The position numbers and the translations under genes are program-made. 64,000 nucleotides of DNA, taken from Spirochaeta cellobiosiphila DSM 17781. Its GTDB lineage: Bacteria > Spirochaetota > Spirochaetia > DSM-17781. This document shows, piece by piece, positions 25,947-33,972 of this stretch; positions within the stretch are counted from its first letter, which is position 1; the number at the start of each line of letters is the position of its first letter. A model generated the notes under the pieces. It was not told where the DNA came from and made no database searches. It was given only the letters and a program-made list of their open reading frames with translations. The stretch is from assembly GCF_000426705.1 (NCBI RefSeq), contig NZ_AUFW01000017.1:1-64000 (forward strand), written 5' to 3'.

Positions 25947-27428
25947 ATGGATTTTGAAAGTCAGAAAGCAAAGATTCTGAAAGCGGCCCGGTCAAATATT
26001 CCTATTACTATCAAGACCTATACGCTTCCCCGCGAGACAGAGATGCAACTCGAAGAAGTTCTTCGTTTTTTCCTTGCTGAAGTAGGTCAGGATCATCTCA
26101 TTGACCATCTAAGCTATTGCCTCAGAGAACTAACCGTCAATGCGAAGAAGGCCAATACAAAACGGGTTTACTTTGAGGAAAAAGGCTTCAACATCGAAGA
26201 TCCTGCCAGTTATGAAAAGGGAATTAAAGGATTTAAAGATGAGACCCTTTCCAATATCAGTTATTGGTTAGAGAAACAAAAAAAAGCGGGCTACTATATT
26301 AAAGTCCAATTTCATCATCAGACAGATGCCTTGCGTATCGCAATAAAGAATAATGTTGCTATCAACAGAAAAGAAGAGAATCGGATAAAGGAACGAATTG
26401 CTAAATCACGTAGTTATGATTCCATGGAAGATGCCTTCACAGAAATCCTGGATGATTCTGAAGGGGCCGGATTAGGAATTGTTATCATGATTCTTATGCT
26501 TAAAAAGATGGGCCTCAATGAAGATGCTTTTGCGATTGCAGCGATTAATGGCGAGACCATAGCCACCCTTCATATTCCTTTCAATGAAGTTCGATTGGAA
26601 GATCTTGATTCCCTATCCCAGACAATAGTAGATGAGATACACAATCTTCCTCCCTTTCCTGCTAACATTCTCGAAATCCAAAAACTAATTGCTGATCCTG
26701 AATCAAAAATTAATACGATTGCCAAACATATAAGTGTAGATCCTAGTTTAACAGCTGACTTATTGCGTCTCGTTAATTCTGCGCAGTATGTTTTAGCCAA
26801 AAAAGTCGAAAACATCATGGAAGCGGTTAAAATTGTTGGGTTAAAAGGTCTTAAAAATCTGCTCTACTCCTATGGAACTCAACTTGTTCTAGGCAAAGAT
26901 ACGCCAGAACAAGAAGCCCTATGGGAACATTGCTATCGTACTGCGACCTTCGCTTATTTGCTAGCCAAGTACTTCAAGAGAAAACGTGATCTTATGGATG
27001 ATGTGTATGTAGGAGGAATTCTCCATGATATGGGGAAAATTGTATTTAGTAATGTACACCCTCAACTCTTAGAAAAAATCCAGCAATTCAACGACGAACG
27101 GCAACTGCCCTTCAATGCGATTGAAGAACTAACCGCTGGCTTAAATCACCAGGAAATAGGGGCCCGCATAGCTGAGAAATGGAATTTCCCTAGTATATTG
27201 GTAGAAGCTATACGTTATCATCATGAACCAGATAAATGTTCCCCCGAACATAGGGACCATGTATATATTGTTTATCTGGCCAATGTGCTAACTCATTATG
27301 AAGCAAAAGAGCTAGGCTTTGAACAATTAGAGCCTCGTGTGCTTAAGTATTTTAATATAGCTACAGAGATGGAACTCTATAACATCCTTGATCAATTAAA
27401 ATCAGATTTCAACGAAGATATTATTTAG
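25947..27428 (+). CDS. HDOD domain signalling protein with N-terminal ATPase-like region
   Basis: A 493-residue cytoplasmic protein. Residues about 30-205 look like a histidine-kinase-type ATPase fold: HLSYCLRELTVNAKKANTKR has the N-box asparagine and DSEGAGLGIVIMILMLKKMG looks like a G-box. Residues about 225-425 are an HDOD domain: LPPFPANILEIQKLI, VDPSLTADLLRLVNSAQY, and the HD-like GGILHDMGKIVFSN. HDOD proteins act in regulation and second-messenger or stress signalling without known catalysis. AAGGAAA lies upstream of the ATG and a consensus promoter precedes it. A glutaredoxin gene follows after 56 bases. Confidence 0.85.
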   Translation: MDFESQKAKILKAARSNIPITIKTYTLPRETEMQLEEVLRFFLAEVGQDHLIDHLSYCLRELTVNAKKANTKRVYFEEKGFNIEDPASYEKGIKGFKDETLSNISYWLEKQKKAGYYIKVQFHHQTDALRIAIKNNVAINRKEENRIKERIAKSRSYDSMEDAFTEILDDSEGAGLGIVIMILMLKKMGLNEDAFAIAAINGETIATLHIPFNEVRLEDLDSLSQTIVDEIHNLPPFPANILEIQKLIADPESKINTIAKHISVDPSLTADLLRLVNSAQYVLAKKVENIMEAVKIVGLKGLKNLLYSYGTQLVLGKDTPEQEALWEHCYRTATFAYLLAKYFKRKRDLMDDVYVGGILHDMGKIVFSNVHPQLLEKIQQFNDERQLPFNAIEELTAGLNHQEIGARIAEKWNFPSILVEAIRYHHEPDKCSPEHRDHVYIVYLANVLTHYEAKELGFEQLEPRVLKYFNIATEMELYNILDQLKSDFNEDII

Positions 27429-27447
27429 ATCAAATTGCCTGTAAAAA

Positions 27448-27475
27448 CCTTATATATTATATTCTATATATAAGG
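27448..27475 (+). promoter_or_regulatory. Hairpin covering the ribosome site of the glutaredoxin gene
   Basis: Arms of 10 perfect base pairs, ccttatatat (27448-27457) and atatataagg (27466-27475), enclose an 8-base loop. The last four bases of the 3' arm are the first part of the Shine-Dalgarno AAGGAG (27472-27477), whose ATG is at 27485. A weak AU stem over a ribosome site is the plan of an RNA thermometer; a promoter origin of the AT-rich tract is the alternative. Confidence 0.45.
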
Positions 27476-27484
27476 AGAGTTATT

Positions 27485-27715
27485 ATGTCTGTTACTGTAT
27501 ATTCCACACCAAGTTGTCCCTACTGCGTCATGGCTAAGAGGTATTTTAAGGAAAATAAGATTTCTTTCACCGATTATGACGTTTCCCGAGATCAAACTAA
27601 AGCTGATGAGATGATTCGTAAAAGCGGACAAATGGGAGTTCCTGTATTGGATATAAATGGTCAGATACTTGTTGGCTTTGATAAAGGGCGAGTAGAAAAA
27701 GCACTCAAACGTTAA
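27485..27715 (+). CDS. Glutaredoxin-like protein
   Basis: A 76-residue thioredoxin-fold protein. Seen: the dithiol site CPYC in TPSCPYCVMAKRYF (residues about 8-21), the cis-proline MGVPVLDING (about 50-59) and GFDKGRVEKAL at the end. It reduces disulphides of small targets; length and sequence also fit NrdH-like proteins, but no ribonucleotide reductase gene is nearby. AAGGAG lies 7 bases before the ATG, inside a hairpin. Its stop overlaps the end of the convergent methyltransferase gene by four bases. Confidence 0.9.
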   Translation: MSVTVYSTPSCPYCVMAKRYFKENKISFTDYDVSRDQTKADEMIRKSGQMGVPVLDINGQILVGFDKGRVEKALKR

Positions 27716-28467
27716 CTAACGTTCTGATACCACCAGGACATTAGGATTCCAAAAGCGACTCCTACATTTAGCGAGGCTTTAGAGCCAACTAAAGGGATGG
27801 AAACAATACCTGCACTAGCTTCAGTTTTCTTCCTGGCTTCCGGACTAATTCCCAACTCTTCAGATCCAAGGATGACTGTTCCAGAGGAAGGAAAATCAAA
27901 CTGATTAATGGAAGTACCACCAAGCTCTAATGCAAAAACAGGTCCTGGAATATCACCTACATTGGTATACTTCCAGGACAACTTCTTGTCACAGCCCATG
28001 GAACTTCTTATTGCTCTGGGATGTTCGGGAGAAGTTGTATATGGGCTGAGGCTAAACTCAGAACCTCCATAAGCTTCCAGGGTTCGCATGATGGAACCAA
28101 TATTGAAGGGTGATCGAATACCATCAAGATGCACCTTAAAAGGATAGTTTTTACCTTCTGTATCTTCACCCTTCTCTATGGGCATATCCCAATCAGCCGG
28201 TTCTGCTCCTAAATATTGAAGGATAAGATGGCGTAATTTATTAACACTGAACAAGAGTTGTCTCGCATCTGTTCTATTAATATCAAAATTTCTGATGCGA
28301 AGAGGCAAAACAACTTCTTGCTTAATTAAGTCACTTAGCTCAAGAAGATAGACCTTATCTATGATTCGACCATTAATTAAGTCCTGTTCAAGACTTTGAA
28401 GAATCACCCCATACTTACGTATTCGGGTTGTCTCTTTTAAGGTTTTTAGTTTTTTAATAGTAATCAT
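27712..28467 (-). CDS. TrmH/SpoU family RNA 2'-O-methyltransferase
   Basis: A 251-residue SPOUT enzyme that would methylate a ribose in tRNA or rRNA using SAM. Seen: motif 1 HLDGIRSPFNIGSIMRTLEA (about 113-132, with the conserved Asn and Arg), motif 2 VILGSEELGIS (about 192-202) and motif 3 VSIPLVGSKASLNVGVAFGI (about 217-236) that forms the trefoil knot. The N-terminal 100 residues are an extra helical domain, probably for RNA binding. The target base cannot be told. The gene starts 14 bases inside the end of the upstream Fe-ADH-like gene, so the two are probably translated together. Confidence 0.9.
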   Translation of the reverse strand: MITIKKLKTLKETTRIRKYGVILQSLEQDLINGRIIDKVYLLELSDLIKQEVVLPLRIRNFDINRTDARQLLFSVNKLRHLILQYLGAEPADWDMPIEKGEDTEGKNYPFKVHLDGIRSPFNIGSIMRTLEAYGGSEFSLSPYTTSPEHPRAIRSSMGCDKKLSWKYTNVGDIPGPVFALELGGTSINQFDFPSSGTVILGSEELGISPEARKKTEASAGIVSIPLVGSKASLNVGVAFGILMSWWYQNVS

Positions 28468-29566
28468 TTATTATACTACGGAGTTCTCCCGTTGTTAGTA
28501 GAGCATGTTTAATCTCATGCTTGAGTTCACCTTCTAAACGCTCAACCGCATTATCAATAACATCCCTTGGAATTTCAATATTACTAATACGCATGGGAAT
28601 ATTATAACGGGTCATAAGGCGCTTTATACTACCAACCATTCCCTTCTTTATGGACTCAACCGGGAGTAAGTCAATGTCTTCACGAAAAATCAAACCCAGT
28701 TTCATCAATCCTTCTGGATTTTTCCTGGCCCCAGTTTCAATAACAGAAGGGAGTAAGATACTGGAAACAATGCTTCGTGGTGAGCTTATCATCCCATCCA
28801 ATGTATAAGCAAAGAGAGAGGCTGTTCCCAGGGAGGCCTGACCTAAAGCCAGAGATATAACGAAACCAGCTTCACTAATGCTTTTTTTAACTAACCAATT
28901 CTCTTGTCGATGATAAGCGTTATCAATCATTTCATAGATCTTCGCAATGACCCCATAGAGCATGCTCTGCACAAAAAGATCATTGTCAGTCTTCAGGAAC
29001 GTTTCAATACCATTGAGAAGCATCTCCAGTAGAGAACTTATGGCATATATTTCTGTATTACCAGAGGTAAATGAAGGATTATAAAACAAAGCTTCCAGGG
29101 GCTGACTATTAATTTTAATGAATTTAAGCCGGTGAGACTTTCCTCCAGTAAGAAGAACCATATCCCTAAATAAAAAAGGATTACGGTCTGTAGAGGGAAT
29201 ACTAATATAGGGTAATTTGGTATTTTCTGGATCATCGTAGGATAGTTTACGTCCCAAATGGGCCAGATATCGAGCAAAGCTTAAGGTAATAACGCCGCCA
29301 ACTCCTATAACAAGATCGCAATGTCCTGCTTCGATCATTTGCTGGGCCCCTTCCAAGCTGGATAGGGTATCACCGATCCGCAAATCATCGAAGATCATGA
29401 CAGATAAGCCTTTTTCTTTTAGGTAGTCCTCTATCTCACCATGGTCTTTTTCAGTTCTAAAAGCAGAGTCTCTGACCACCAGAGCTTTAGCTCCTAAGCC
29501 TTTAGCAACAACACCTAGCTTGTCCAGTGAACCTATATATATGTCTCGAGGATATCCAAAATACAT
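28454..29566 (-). CDS. Degenerate iron-alcohol-dehydrogenase-like protein
   Basis: A 370-residue protein with the overall plan of Fe-dependent alcohol dehydrogenases: Rossmann half (VVAKGLGAKALVVRDSAF, DLVIGVGGVITLSFARYLA) and helical half (SSLLEMLLNGIETFL, SSILLPSVIETG). Key residues are altered. The NAD loop GGGS-x-x-D-x-AK reads GGVITLSFAR, PTT-x-GTGSE reads PSTDRNPFLF, and in the metal site Asp and three His appear replaced (EMLLN in place of DALTH; no His in the SPRSIVSSILLP stretch). It is therefore likely a non-catalytic or differently active member. The start at 29566 is preferred to 29617: GGAG lies 8 bases before it and the extra leader overlaps a terminator. It precedes the SpoU gene with a 14-base overlap. 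Confidence 0.7.
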   Translation of the reverse strand: MYFGYPRDIYIGSLDKLGVVAKGLGAKALVVRDSAFRTEKDHGEIEDYLKEKGLSVMIFDDLRIGDTLSSLEGAQQMIEAGHCDLVIGVGGVITLSFARYLAHLGRKLSYDDPENTKLPYISIPSTDRNPFLFRDMVLLTGGKSHRLKFIKINSQPLEALFYNPSFTSGNTEIYAISSLLEMLLNGIETFLKTDNDLFVQSMLYGVIAKIYEMIDNAYHRQENWLVKKSISEAGFVISLALGQASLGTASLFAYTLDGMISSPRSIVSSILLPSVIETGARKNPEGLMKLGLIFREDIDLLPVESIKKGMVGSIKRLMTRYNIPMRISNIEIPRDVIDNAVERLEGELKHEIKHALLTTGELRSIINDYY

Positions 29567-29581
29567 TTTTACAACTCCTAC

Positions 29582-29611
29582 AAAAAAAAGACAGAGCCTC
29601 TGCTCTGTCTT
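29582..29611 (-). terminator. Intrinsic terminator after flgM
   Basis: On the minus strand a 9-bp perfect stem (aagacagag at 29611-29603 pairing with ctctgtctt at 29596-29588, six-base loop) is followed by a run of T residues down to 29582. It separates flgM from the Fe-ADH-like gene. Confidence 0.9.
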
Positions 29612-29635
29612 CTTCACATGCTTCTACATATTAAA

Positions 29636-29920
29636 TTATAAGCCGAAAAGATCCATTAGATTGTCAGCTACAGAATCAAGTACAGTATCATCGATATAGG
29701 AAGGATCTTCTAACTTTCTCTTTACTTCTTCAACACGGTCCATTCGAACTTCCGGTGCGCTTTTTGCAATCTCCGTTGCTTTGAACAACTCCGCACGAGT
29801 TTTTGCTTCAGCAGACACATTTATGGAATCACCACCGTTAGTAGAAGCATTCTTCTGGGTTTTGGATGTTTTGTTGTAATTTCGTAATGGATCAACTGAT
29901 CCTACTCTATCTATCTTCAT
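29636..29920 (-). CDS. flgM: Anti-sigma-28 factor FlgM
   Basis: A 94-residue protein. Seen: the N-terminal MKIDRVGSVDPLRNY, a flexible linker rich in S, T, N and K, INVSAEAKTRAELFKATEIAK (about 40-60), and the sigma-binding helices MDRVEEVKRKLEDPSYI (about 65-81) ending in ADNLMDLFGL. FlgM holds sigma-28 (FliA) inactive until the flagellar hook-basal body is complete and then is exported. The ATG at 29920 is used because AGGA lies 7 bases upstream; the longer frame from 29941 is unsupported. It supports a flagellated organism, although no other flagellar genes are in the window. It follows rsmI and ends in a strong terminator. Confidence 0.85.
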   Translation of the reverse strand: MKIDRVGSVDPLRNYNKTSKTQKNASTNGGDSINVSAEAKTRAELFKATEIAKSAPEVRMDRVEEVKRKLEDPSYIDDTVLDSVADNLMDLFGL

Positions 29921-29970
29921 AATGATTCCTACCTTCCACACCTCAATTATCGGTAACCGTACTCTTTATG

Positions 29971-30651
29971 TTAAGTCTTTTTCTTACCAGAAACAAGTAC
30001 TGAGAACTCTCCCTTTACAGAATTCTCCTTTTCCAGTAAAAAAATTAACTCTTTTGGTGTAGCAGACTTATATTCTTCAAAAGCTTTTGTCATCTCACGT
30101 CCAACTACAACAACCCTGTCATTGTCAATCTCGGACAATTCAGTTAAAAGCTTTATAATTCTAAAGGGACTTTCATATAAAACGAAGCTTTCTTCCCTTT
30201 CCATAAGCTCTACCAGGCGTTTCCTGCGTTTACCAGGCTTTTGAGGGAGAAATCCTTCAAATAAATAGGTCTTTCCTCCAATTCCAGCAATACTAATTAG
30301 GGAGGCAAAAGCAGAAGGCCCCGGAAGTGGATATATATCATGACCAGCATTTCGTACATGACTCACTAAAACAGATCCAGGATCACTAATCCCAGGGGTA
30401 CCTGCATCGGTTAAATAGGCTACATCAGCCCCTTCATCCATTAGCTTCACGATTCCCTTGGCGGAGTTTTCTTCATTACGGGCCCTGCAACTTAGGGTTC
30501 TTTTCTCGATACCATAATGGTCCAACAGCTTTCTACTTTGTCGTGTGTCTTCACAGGCAACAATATCAACTTCTTTCAATACTTCTACTGCTCTGTAAGT
30601 AATATCTTTCATATTACCTATAGGCGTTCCTACTACATATAATATAGACAT
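29971..30651 (-). CDS. rsmI: 16S rRNA (cytidine-1402 2'-O) methyltransferase RsmI
   Basis: A 226-residue tetrapyrrole-methylase-fold enzyme that methylates the ribose of C1402 in the 16S rRNA decoding centre. Seen: YVVGTPIGNMKDITYRAVEVL (1-25), ACEDTRQSRKLLDHYGI (about 33-49), AGTPGISDPGSVLV (about 82-95) and PLPGPSAFASLIS (about 105-118). It lacks most of the C-terminal 50-60 residues present in E. coli RsmI (286 residues), the small helical domain. No Shine-Dalgarno sequence is seen; a TATTTT lies 6 bases upstream of the ATG, so the message could be leaderless. Confidence 0.9.
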   Translation of the reverse strand: MSILYVVGTPIGNMKDITYRAVEVLKEVDIVACEDTRQSRKLLDHYGIEKRTLSCRARNEENSAKGIVKLMDEGADVAYLTDAGTPGISDPGSVLVSHVRNAGHDIYPLPGPSAFASLISIAGIGGKTYLFEGFLPQKPGKRRKRLVELMEREESFVLYESPFRIIKLLTELSEIDNDRVVVVGREMTKAFEEYKSATPKELIFLLEKENSVKGEFSVLVSGKKKT

Positions 30652-30711
30652 AGTAATAAAATAGCCTTTTTATAACCTCTTGCCTATACTCAACCTCTTG
30701 GATAGGATGAC

Positions 30712-31128
30712 TTGATGGAATACTTTGTAGCAGCTGTATTTATTGTAATTTTAATCCTTATTGCCTTATCTCTCCTCACAAAAAAGGATAAAGTCAAAGA
30801 AGAAGGCCTTTCCATTATTCCAGAGAAGGACCAAAGGACATGCCCCTTATGCGGATCCGTCTTACAATCAGGTTGGCGCGTACACTCAACAGTTTACAGA
30901 GAGATAGATTCAACGGATCAAATGATGCATATATACGGATGTCCCTTTTGCTATCCTAACCATAAACAGTCCCATTTAGCTAAGGGACAGTGGCAGGATC
31001 GTTATTGTCCTGTTTGCAAAGAAAAACTAAAGTCAGGTATCCCTGTTTATGCACGTGTTTTTAACAAACCACACAAAACTCATGTTCATGTACTGGGATG
31101 CCCTAAATGTCGTAAGGAGTCAAAATGA
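30712..31128 (+). CDS. Membrane-anchored zinc-ribbon protein
   Basis: A 138-residue protein with one N-terminal membrane segment (YFVAAVFIVILILIALSLL) and two similar zinc-ribbon units: CPLCGSVLQSGW (about 43) with GCPFCYPNH (about 77), then CPVCKEKLKSG (about 101) with GCPKCRKES (about 130). The repeated plan CPxC-x~30-GCPxC points to an internal duplication. The binding partner is unknown; zinc and a membrane-associated scaffolding or RNA/protein binding role are plausible. It leads a five-gene set with four-base or one-base overlaps at the next two junctions. Confidence 0.7.
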   Translation: MMEYFVAAVFIVILILIALSLLTKKDKVKEEGLSIIPEKDQRTCPLCGSVLQSGWRVHSTVYREIDSTDQMMHIYGCPFCYPNHKQSHLAKGQWQDRYCPVCKEKLKSGIPVYARVFNKPHKTHVHVLGCPKCRKESK

Positions 31129-31955
31129 CAAATTGGAATATAAAAGAAATACTTAAATTTCTCAAAGAAGCAGGTAATATTGCTTTAGATATTCAAAAAC
31201 GTGATGAATGGGATTTTAAAGAGGATCACTCCCTCGTTACAGAAGCAGATAAAACCATCGAAGATATGGCTAGAAAACGCTTTATCAGTGAAGGAGCATA
31301 CTTCATCGGAGAGGAGACCATCCTTACCGATTCGGAAGAAGATATTCAAAATGCCATTAAGGGACCTACCTGGATTCTTGACCCTGTTGACGGAACAGCG
31401 CCCTTTGCCAATGGCCTGCCAACATGGGGTGTGAGTTTGGGATTCATGGAAGAAGGTAAACTTACTGAAGGGGCCATAGCCTTTCCCGGCTTAGATCTAA
31501 CAGTTTATACAAATGAAGGGACAACCTATATTATAGAAGGGGATCAAGAACCTCGGCCTCTAACAGTTAGCACTTCAGATTTTAACGAAGGAAGAATGTT
31601 ATGCATCCCTCAAGATGTAACCAAGTGGGGTGTCTTTACTGGTGACACACCAGTTCAAGTAACCGGTTCTTGTGTGTATTCCATGTTGCAACTATTACTG
31701 GGCAGATACTCTTCCTATTTCTCACGGGCAAAAGTATGGGATATTGGTGCAGGATGGCCCATTCTTAGGACAGCAGGTGTTAAAGCCTATTTCTATAATG
31801 GAGAAGAAACAGACCTGTTATTAGAACCAAAAGACTTTGTCCTTGATGTGGATAGTCCTAAGAGATGGAGAACTCAATACCACGTAATATATGCCAATAA
31901 TGAACAAGCCAGAGCTTACATGAATGAACACATTAAATTAAAGGATGAAGTGTAA
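31125..31955 (+). CDS. Inositol monophosphatase family phosphatase
   Basis: A 276-residue Mg-dependent phosphatase. Seen: EADKTIEDMARKRF (about 40), the metal site GEETI (about 65), the signature WILDPVDGTAPFANGLPTWG (about 83-102) and the second acidic motif VWDIGAGWPILRTAG (about 204-218). Possible substrates are inositol phosphate, histidinol phosphate or nucleotide phosphates such as PAP; sequence alone does not choose. It overlaps the previous gene by four bases and the next by one, which points to one operon. Confidence 0.88.
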   Translation: MTNWNIKEILKFLKEAGNIALDIQKRDEWDFKEDHSLVTEADKTIEDMARKRFISEGAYFIGEETILTDSEEDIQNAIKGPTWILDPVDGTAPFANGLPTWGVSLGFMEEGKLTEGAIAFPGLDLTVYTNEGTTYIIEGDQEPRPLTVSTSDFNEGRMLCIPQDVTKWGVFTGDTPVQVTGSCVYSMLQLLLGRYSSYFSRAKVWDIGAGWPILRTAGVKAYFYNGEETDLLLEPKDFVLDVDSPKRWRTQYHVIYANNEQARAYMNEHIKLKDEV

Positions 31956-32803
31956 TGGGAATAGAATTTCCAGAATTGGCTCATATTATGCGGCGTCCCG
32001 CTTTATATGATCAAACGCCAGATACATTCTGGAATACCCCCTATATATCTTCCCATGTTCTGGACGCCCACCTAGATGAAGAAACAGATGATGCCAGTCA
32101 TAATCGACAGACGATAGAGGACACTATCAAGTTCCTTCTAAATCGCTTAGGGCAAGGCTCTACCCACATTCTTGATTTGGGATGTGGTCCTGGATTATAT
32201 GCCTTACCCCTTGCTTCAGAAGGACATCATGTAACAGGTATAGATTTTGGGCCCTCCAGTATTAGTTATGCTAAAGAACAAGCAGCACAAGCCTCAGTCT
32301 ATATTGATTATAGAGAAGAGGACTATACTCAAATAGATTTTGAAGAGAATAGTTTTGATGCGGTTCTCTTGATTTATGGGAACATATGCACATTAGTTCC
32401 TTCCCAAAGAGATGCTTTATTGAATAACATCTATAAGTGGTTAAAACCGGGGGGATTATTTTTCTTTGACCTTTTTACACCTAAGTACCTGGATATTCCC
32501 TTAGATAAGGATTGGTATTACCGAGCTAAGGATGGATTCTGGCGGGAAGGAGAACATATCGTTATGGAAGACAAGGTCAGCTATAGTGGTGGCAAGATTC
32601 GTCTGGATCGATATATCGTTATTGATAAAGATGGTCATATAACTCCCTATCATATGTGGCATACTTCTTATACAAGACTTGATACAGAAGTGCTTTTAGA
32701 AAAAAATAAGTTTATAGACTACCAAATTTATAATGACCTTACAGGCCAAACATGGAGAGAAGATTCCCAGTGGATCGGTGTTTGCGCTAAGAAGACAACG
32801 TAA
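31955..32803 (+). CDS. Class I SAM-dependent methyltransferase
   Basis: A 282-residue methyltransferase. Seen: motif I ILDLGCGPGLYALPLA (about 72-87), VTGIDFGPSSISYAKE (about 93-108), and FDAVLLIYGNICTLV (about 133-147). The N-terminal 60 residues (HIMRRPALYDQTPDTFW) and the C-terminal sheet resemble methyltransferases acting on small molecules. The substrate is unknown. The start overlaps the upstream stop as TAATG. Confidence 0.88.
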   Translation: MGIEFPELAHIMRRPALYDQTPDTFWNTPYISSHVLDAHLDEETDDASHNRQTIEDTIKFLLNRLGQGSTHILDLGCGPGLYALPLASEGHHVTGIDFGPSSISYAKEQAAQASVYIDYREEDYTQIDFEENSFDAVLLIYGNICTLVPSQRDALLNNIYKWLKPGGLFFFDLFTPKYLDIPLDKDWYYRAKDGFWREGEHIVMEDKVSYSGGKIRLDRYIVIDKDGHITPYHMWHTSYTRLDTEVLLEKNKFIDYQIYNDLTGQTWREDSQWIGVCAKKTT

Positions 32804-32815
32804 GAGGAGATTAAA

Positions 32816-33106
32816 GTGATTAAGCATATGGTAATGTGGAAGGTTCAAAATGAGAACAAATTACAAGCCATTCATAAGATTAAAGAATCACTAGAAAGCC
32901 TCATCCCCTTGATAAGACAGATTCAATCCCTTGAGGTAGGAGTTAATATTAATACTTCTGCCTCCGCTTATGATATCATTTTGGTATCAACTTTTGCTAA
33001 CAGGGAAGACCTTGATATCTACCAAAATCATGAAGAACATAAGAAAGTAGGATCCTTTATAGGTTCTGTTACGAGTGACCGTAGAGTCGTTGATTATGAG
33101 GTTTGA
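32816..33106 (+). CDS. Dabb (stress-response A/B barrel) protein
   Basis: A 96-residue ferredoxin-like dimeric barrel protein. Seen: IKHMVMWKVQNENK at the start, LIPLIRQIQSLEVGVNIN in the middle and DIILVSTFANREDLDIYQNHEEHKK near the end, the typical pattern of the family. Function varies and is often unknown. It begins with GTG, preceded by GAGGAG, and its stop overlaps the next gene's ATG region. Confidence 0.88.
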   Translation: MIKHMVMWKVQNENKLQAIHKIKESLESLIPLIRQIQSLEVGVNINTSASAYDIILVSTFANREDLDIYQNHEEHKKVGSFIGSVTSDRRVVDYEV

Positions 33107-33920
33107 TAGTTCCCGCTTCAGAGCATTTGTAATAGACAAGCAAGATAAAGCCCTGGCCAATCAGTCCTTACAATCCTTTCATACTACTAGATATTATTTG
33201 AAAATTGAAGAATCCATTATTCTCATTAGGATGATGGATAAATCACTGGACTCTAACAGACTGCATAGGAAGAAAAGAAGCTATACCCCTCCGGAAAGCC
33301 CTTTCATCCCTCCAGAGGATGATTTGTTTATTGGTTCCCTGAATGAAGAATACAATATTATCCTCAACAAATATAATGTTTGTGAGAATCATATACTTTT
33401 AGTTACCAAAGAATTTGAATACCAGAACACGCCCTTAGAATGGAAAGACTTTGAAGCCGCCTGGTTAAGCTTGCAAGGATCTAAAGCTTTGGTGTTTTAT
33501 AATTCTTCTTCTATTGCAGGAGCTAGTCAACAGCATAGACATCTGCAATGGCTGCCTCTGCCCTTGTTTGATGAACTAAATACAGACCCTATTATTTTTG
33601 TTAAACAGTATCTGGATACACATCTTATAGTGGGAATAAAAGAATTTACGACACTTCCCACAGCCAAAGAACTATATGAAATCTATCAAAACCTTCTCTC
33701 TCGTTTAAAATCCCAGTGCAAGCAATCAGAACATTATAATCTTCTACTAACCCATAAAGGGATGGCTTTGATCCCTAGACATAGTTCCCAGGTTGAAGGA
33801 ATATCTATTAATTCCCTGGCCTTTTGTGGAAGTCTTTTTGTCACCAACGAACAACAAAAAGAATATATTGAGACAAAAGGGCTTCGTGATCTCCTAAAGC
33901 AGGCAGCCTACCCCGTGTAA
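33096..33920 (+). CDS. Ap4A phosphorylase-like (ATP adenylyltransferase) protein
   Basis: A 274-residue HIT-superfamily protein. Seen: a front part with PFIPPEDDLFIGSLNEEYNIILNKYNVCENHILLVT (about 65-105), typical of the Ap4A phosphorylase N-terminal domain, the core ASQQHRHLQWLPLPL with H-x-H-x-Q (about 140-154), and a C-terminal part with YNLLLTHKGMALIPRH (about 212-227). The family splits diadenosine tetraphosphate with phosphate, giving ADP and ATP, and so limits stress-linked dinucleotides. The ATG at 33096 is favoured over the GTG at 33075 because it overlaps the preceding stop region as in the rest of the operon. It is the last gene of the 30712-33920 set. Confidence 0.8.
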   Translation: MRFDSSRFRAFVIDKQDKALANQSLQSFHTTRYYLKIEESIILIRMMDKSLDSNRLHRKKRSYTPPESPFIPPEDDLFIGSLNEEYNIILNKYNVCENHILLVTKEFEYQNTPLEWKDFEAAWLSLQGSKALVFYNSSSIAGASQQHRHLQWLPLPLFDELNTDPIIFVKQYLDTHLIVGIKEFTTLPTAKELYEIYQNLLSRLKSQCKQSEHYNLLLTHKGMALIPRHSSQVEGISINSLAFCGSLFVTNEQQKEYIETKGLRDLLKQAAYPV

Positions 33921-33935
33921 AGCAAGACAATAGTC

Positions 33936-33965
33936 TTGATAAAAGACAAGCCAGAATGGTAGATT
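33936..33965 (+). promoter_or_regulatory. Promoter of aspS
   Basis: TTGATA (33936-33941), an 18-base spacer and TAGATT (33960-33965) end 7 bases before the ATG at 33973. No Shine-Dalgarno sequence is present, so aspS is probably read from a leaderless transcript. Confidence 0.5.
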
Positions 33966-33972
33966 GCTAGCT

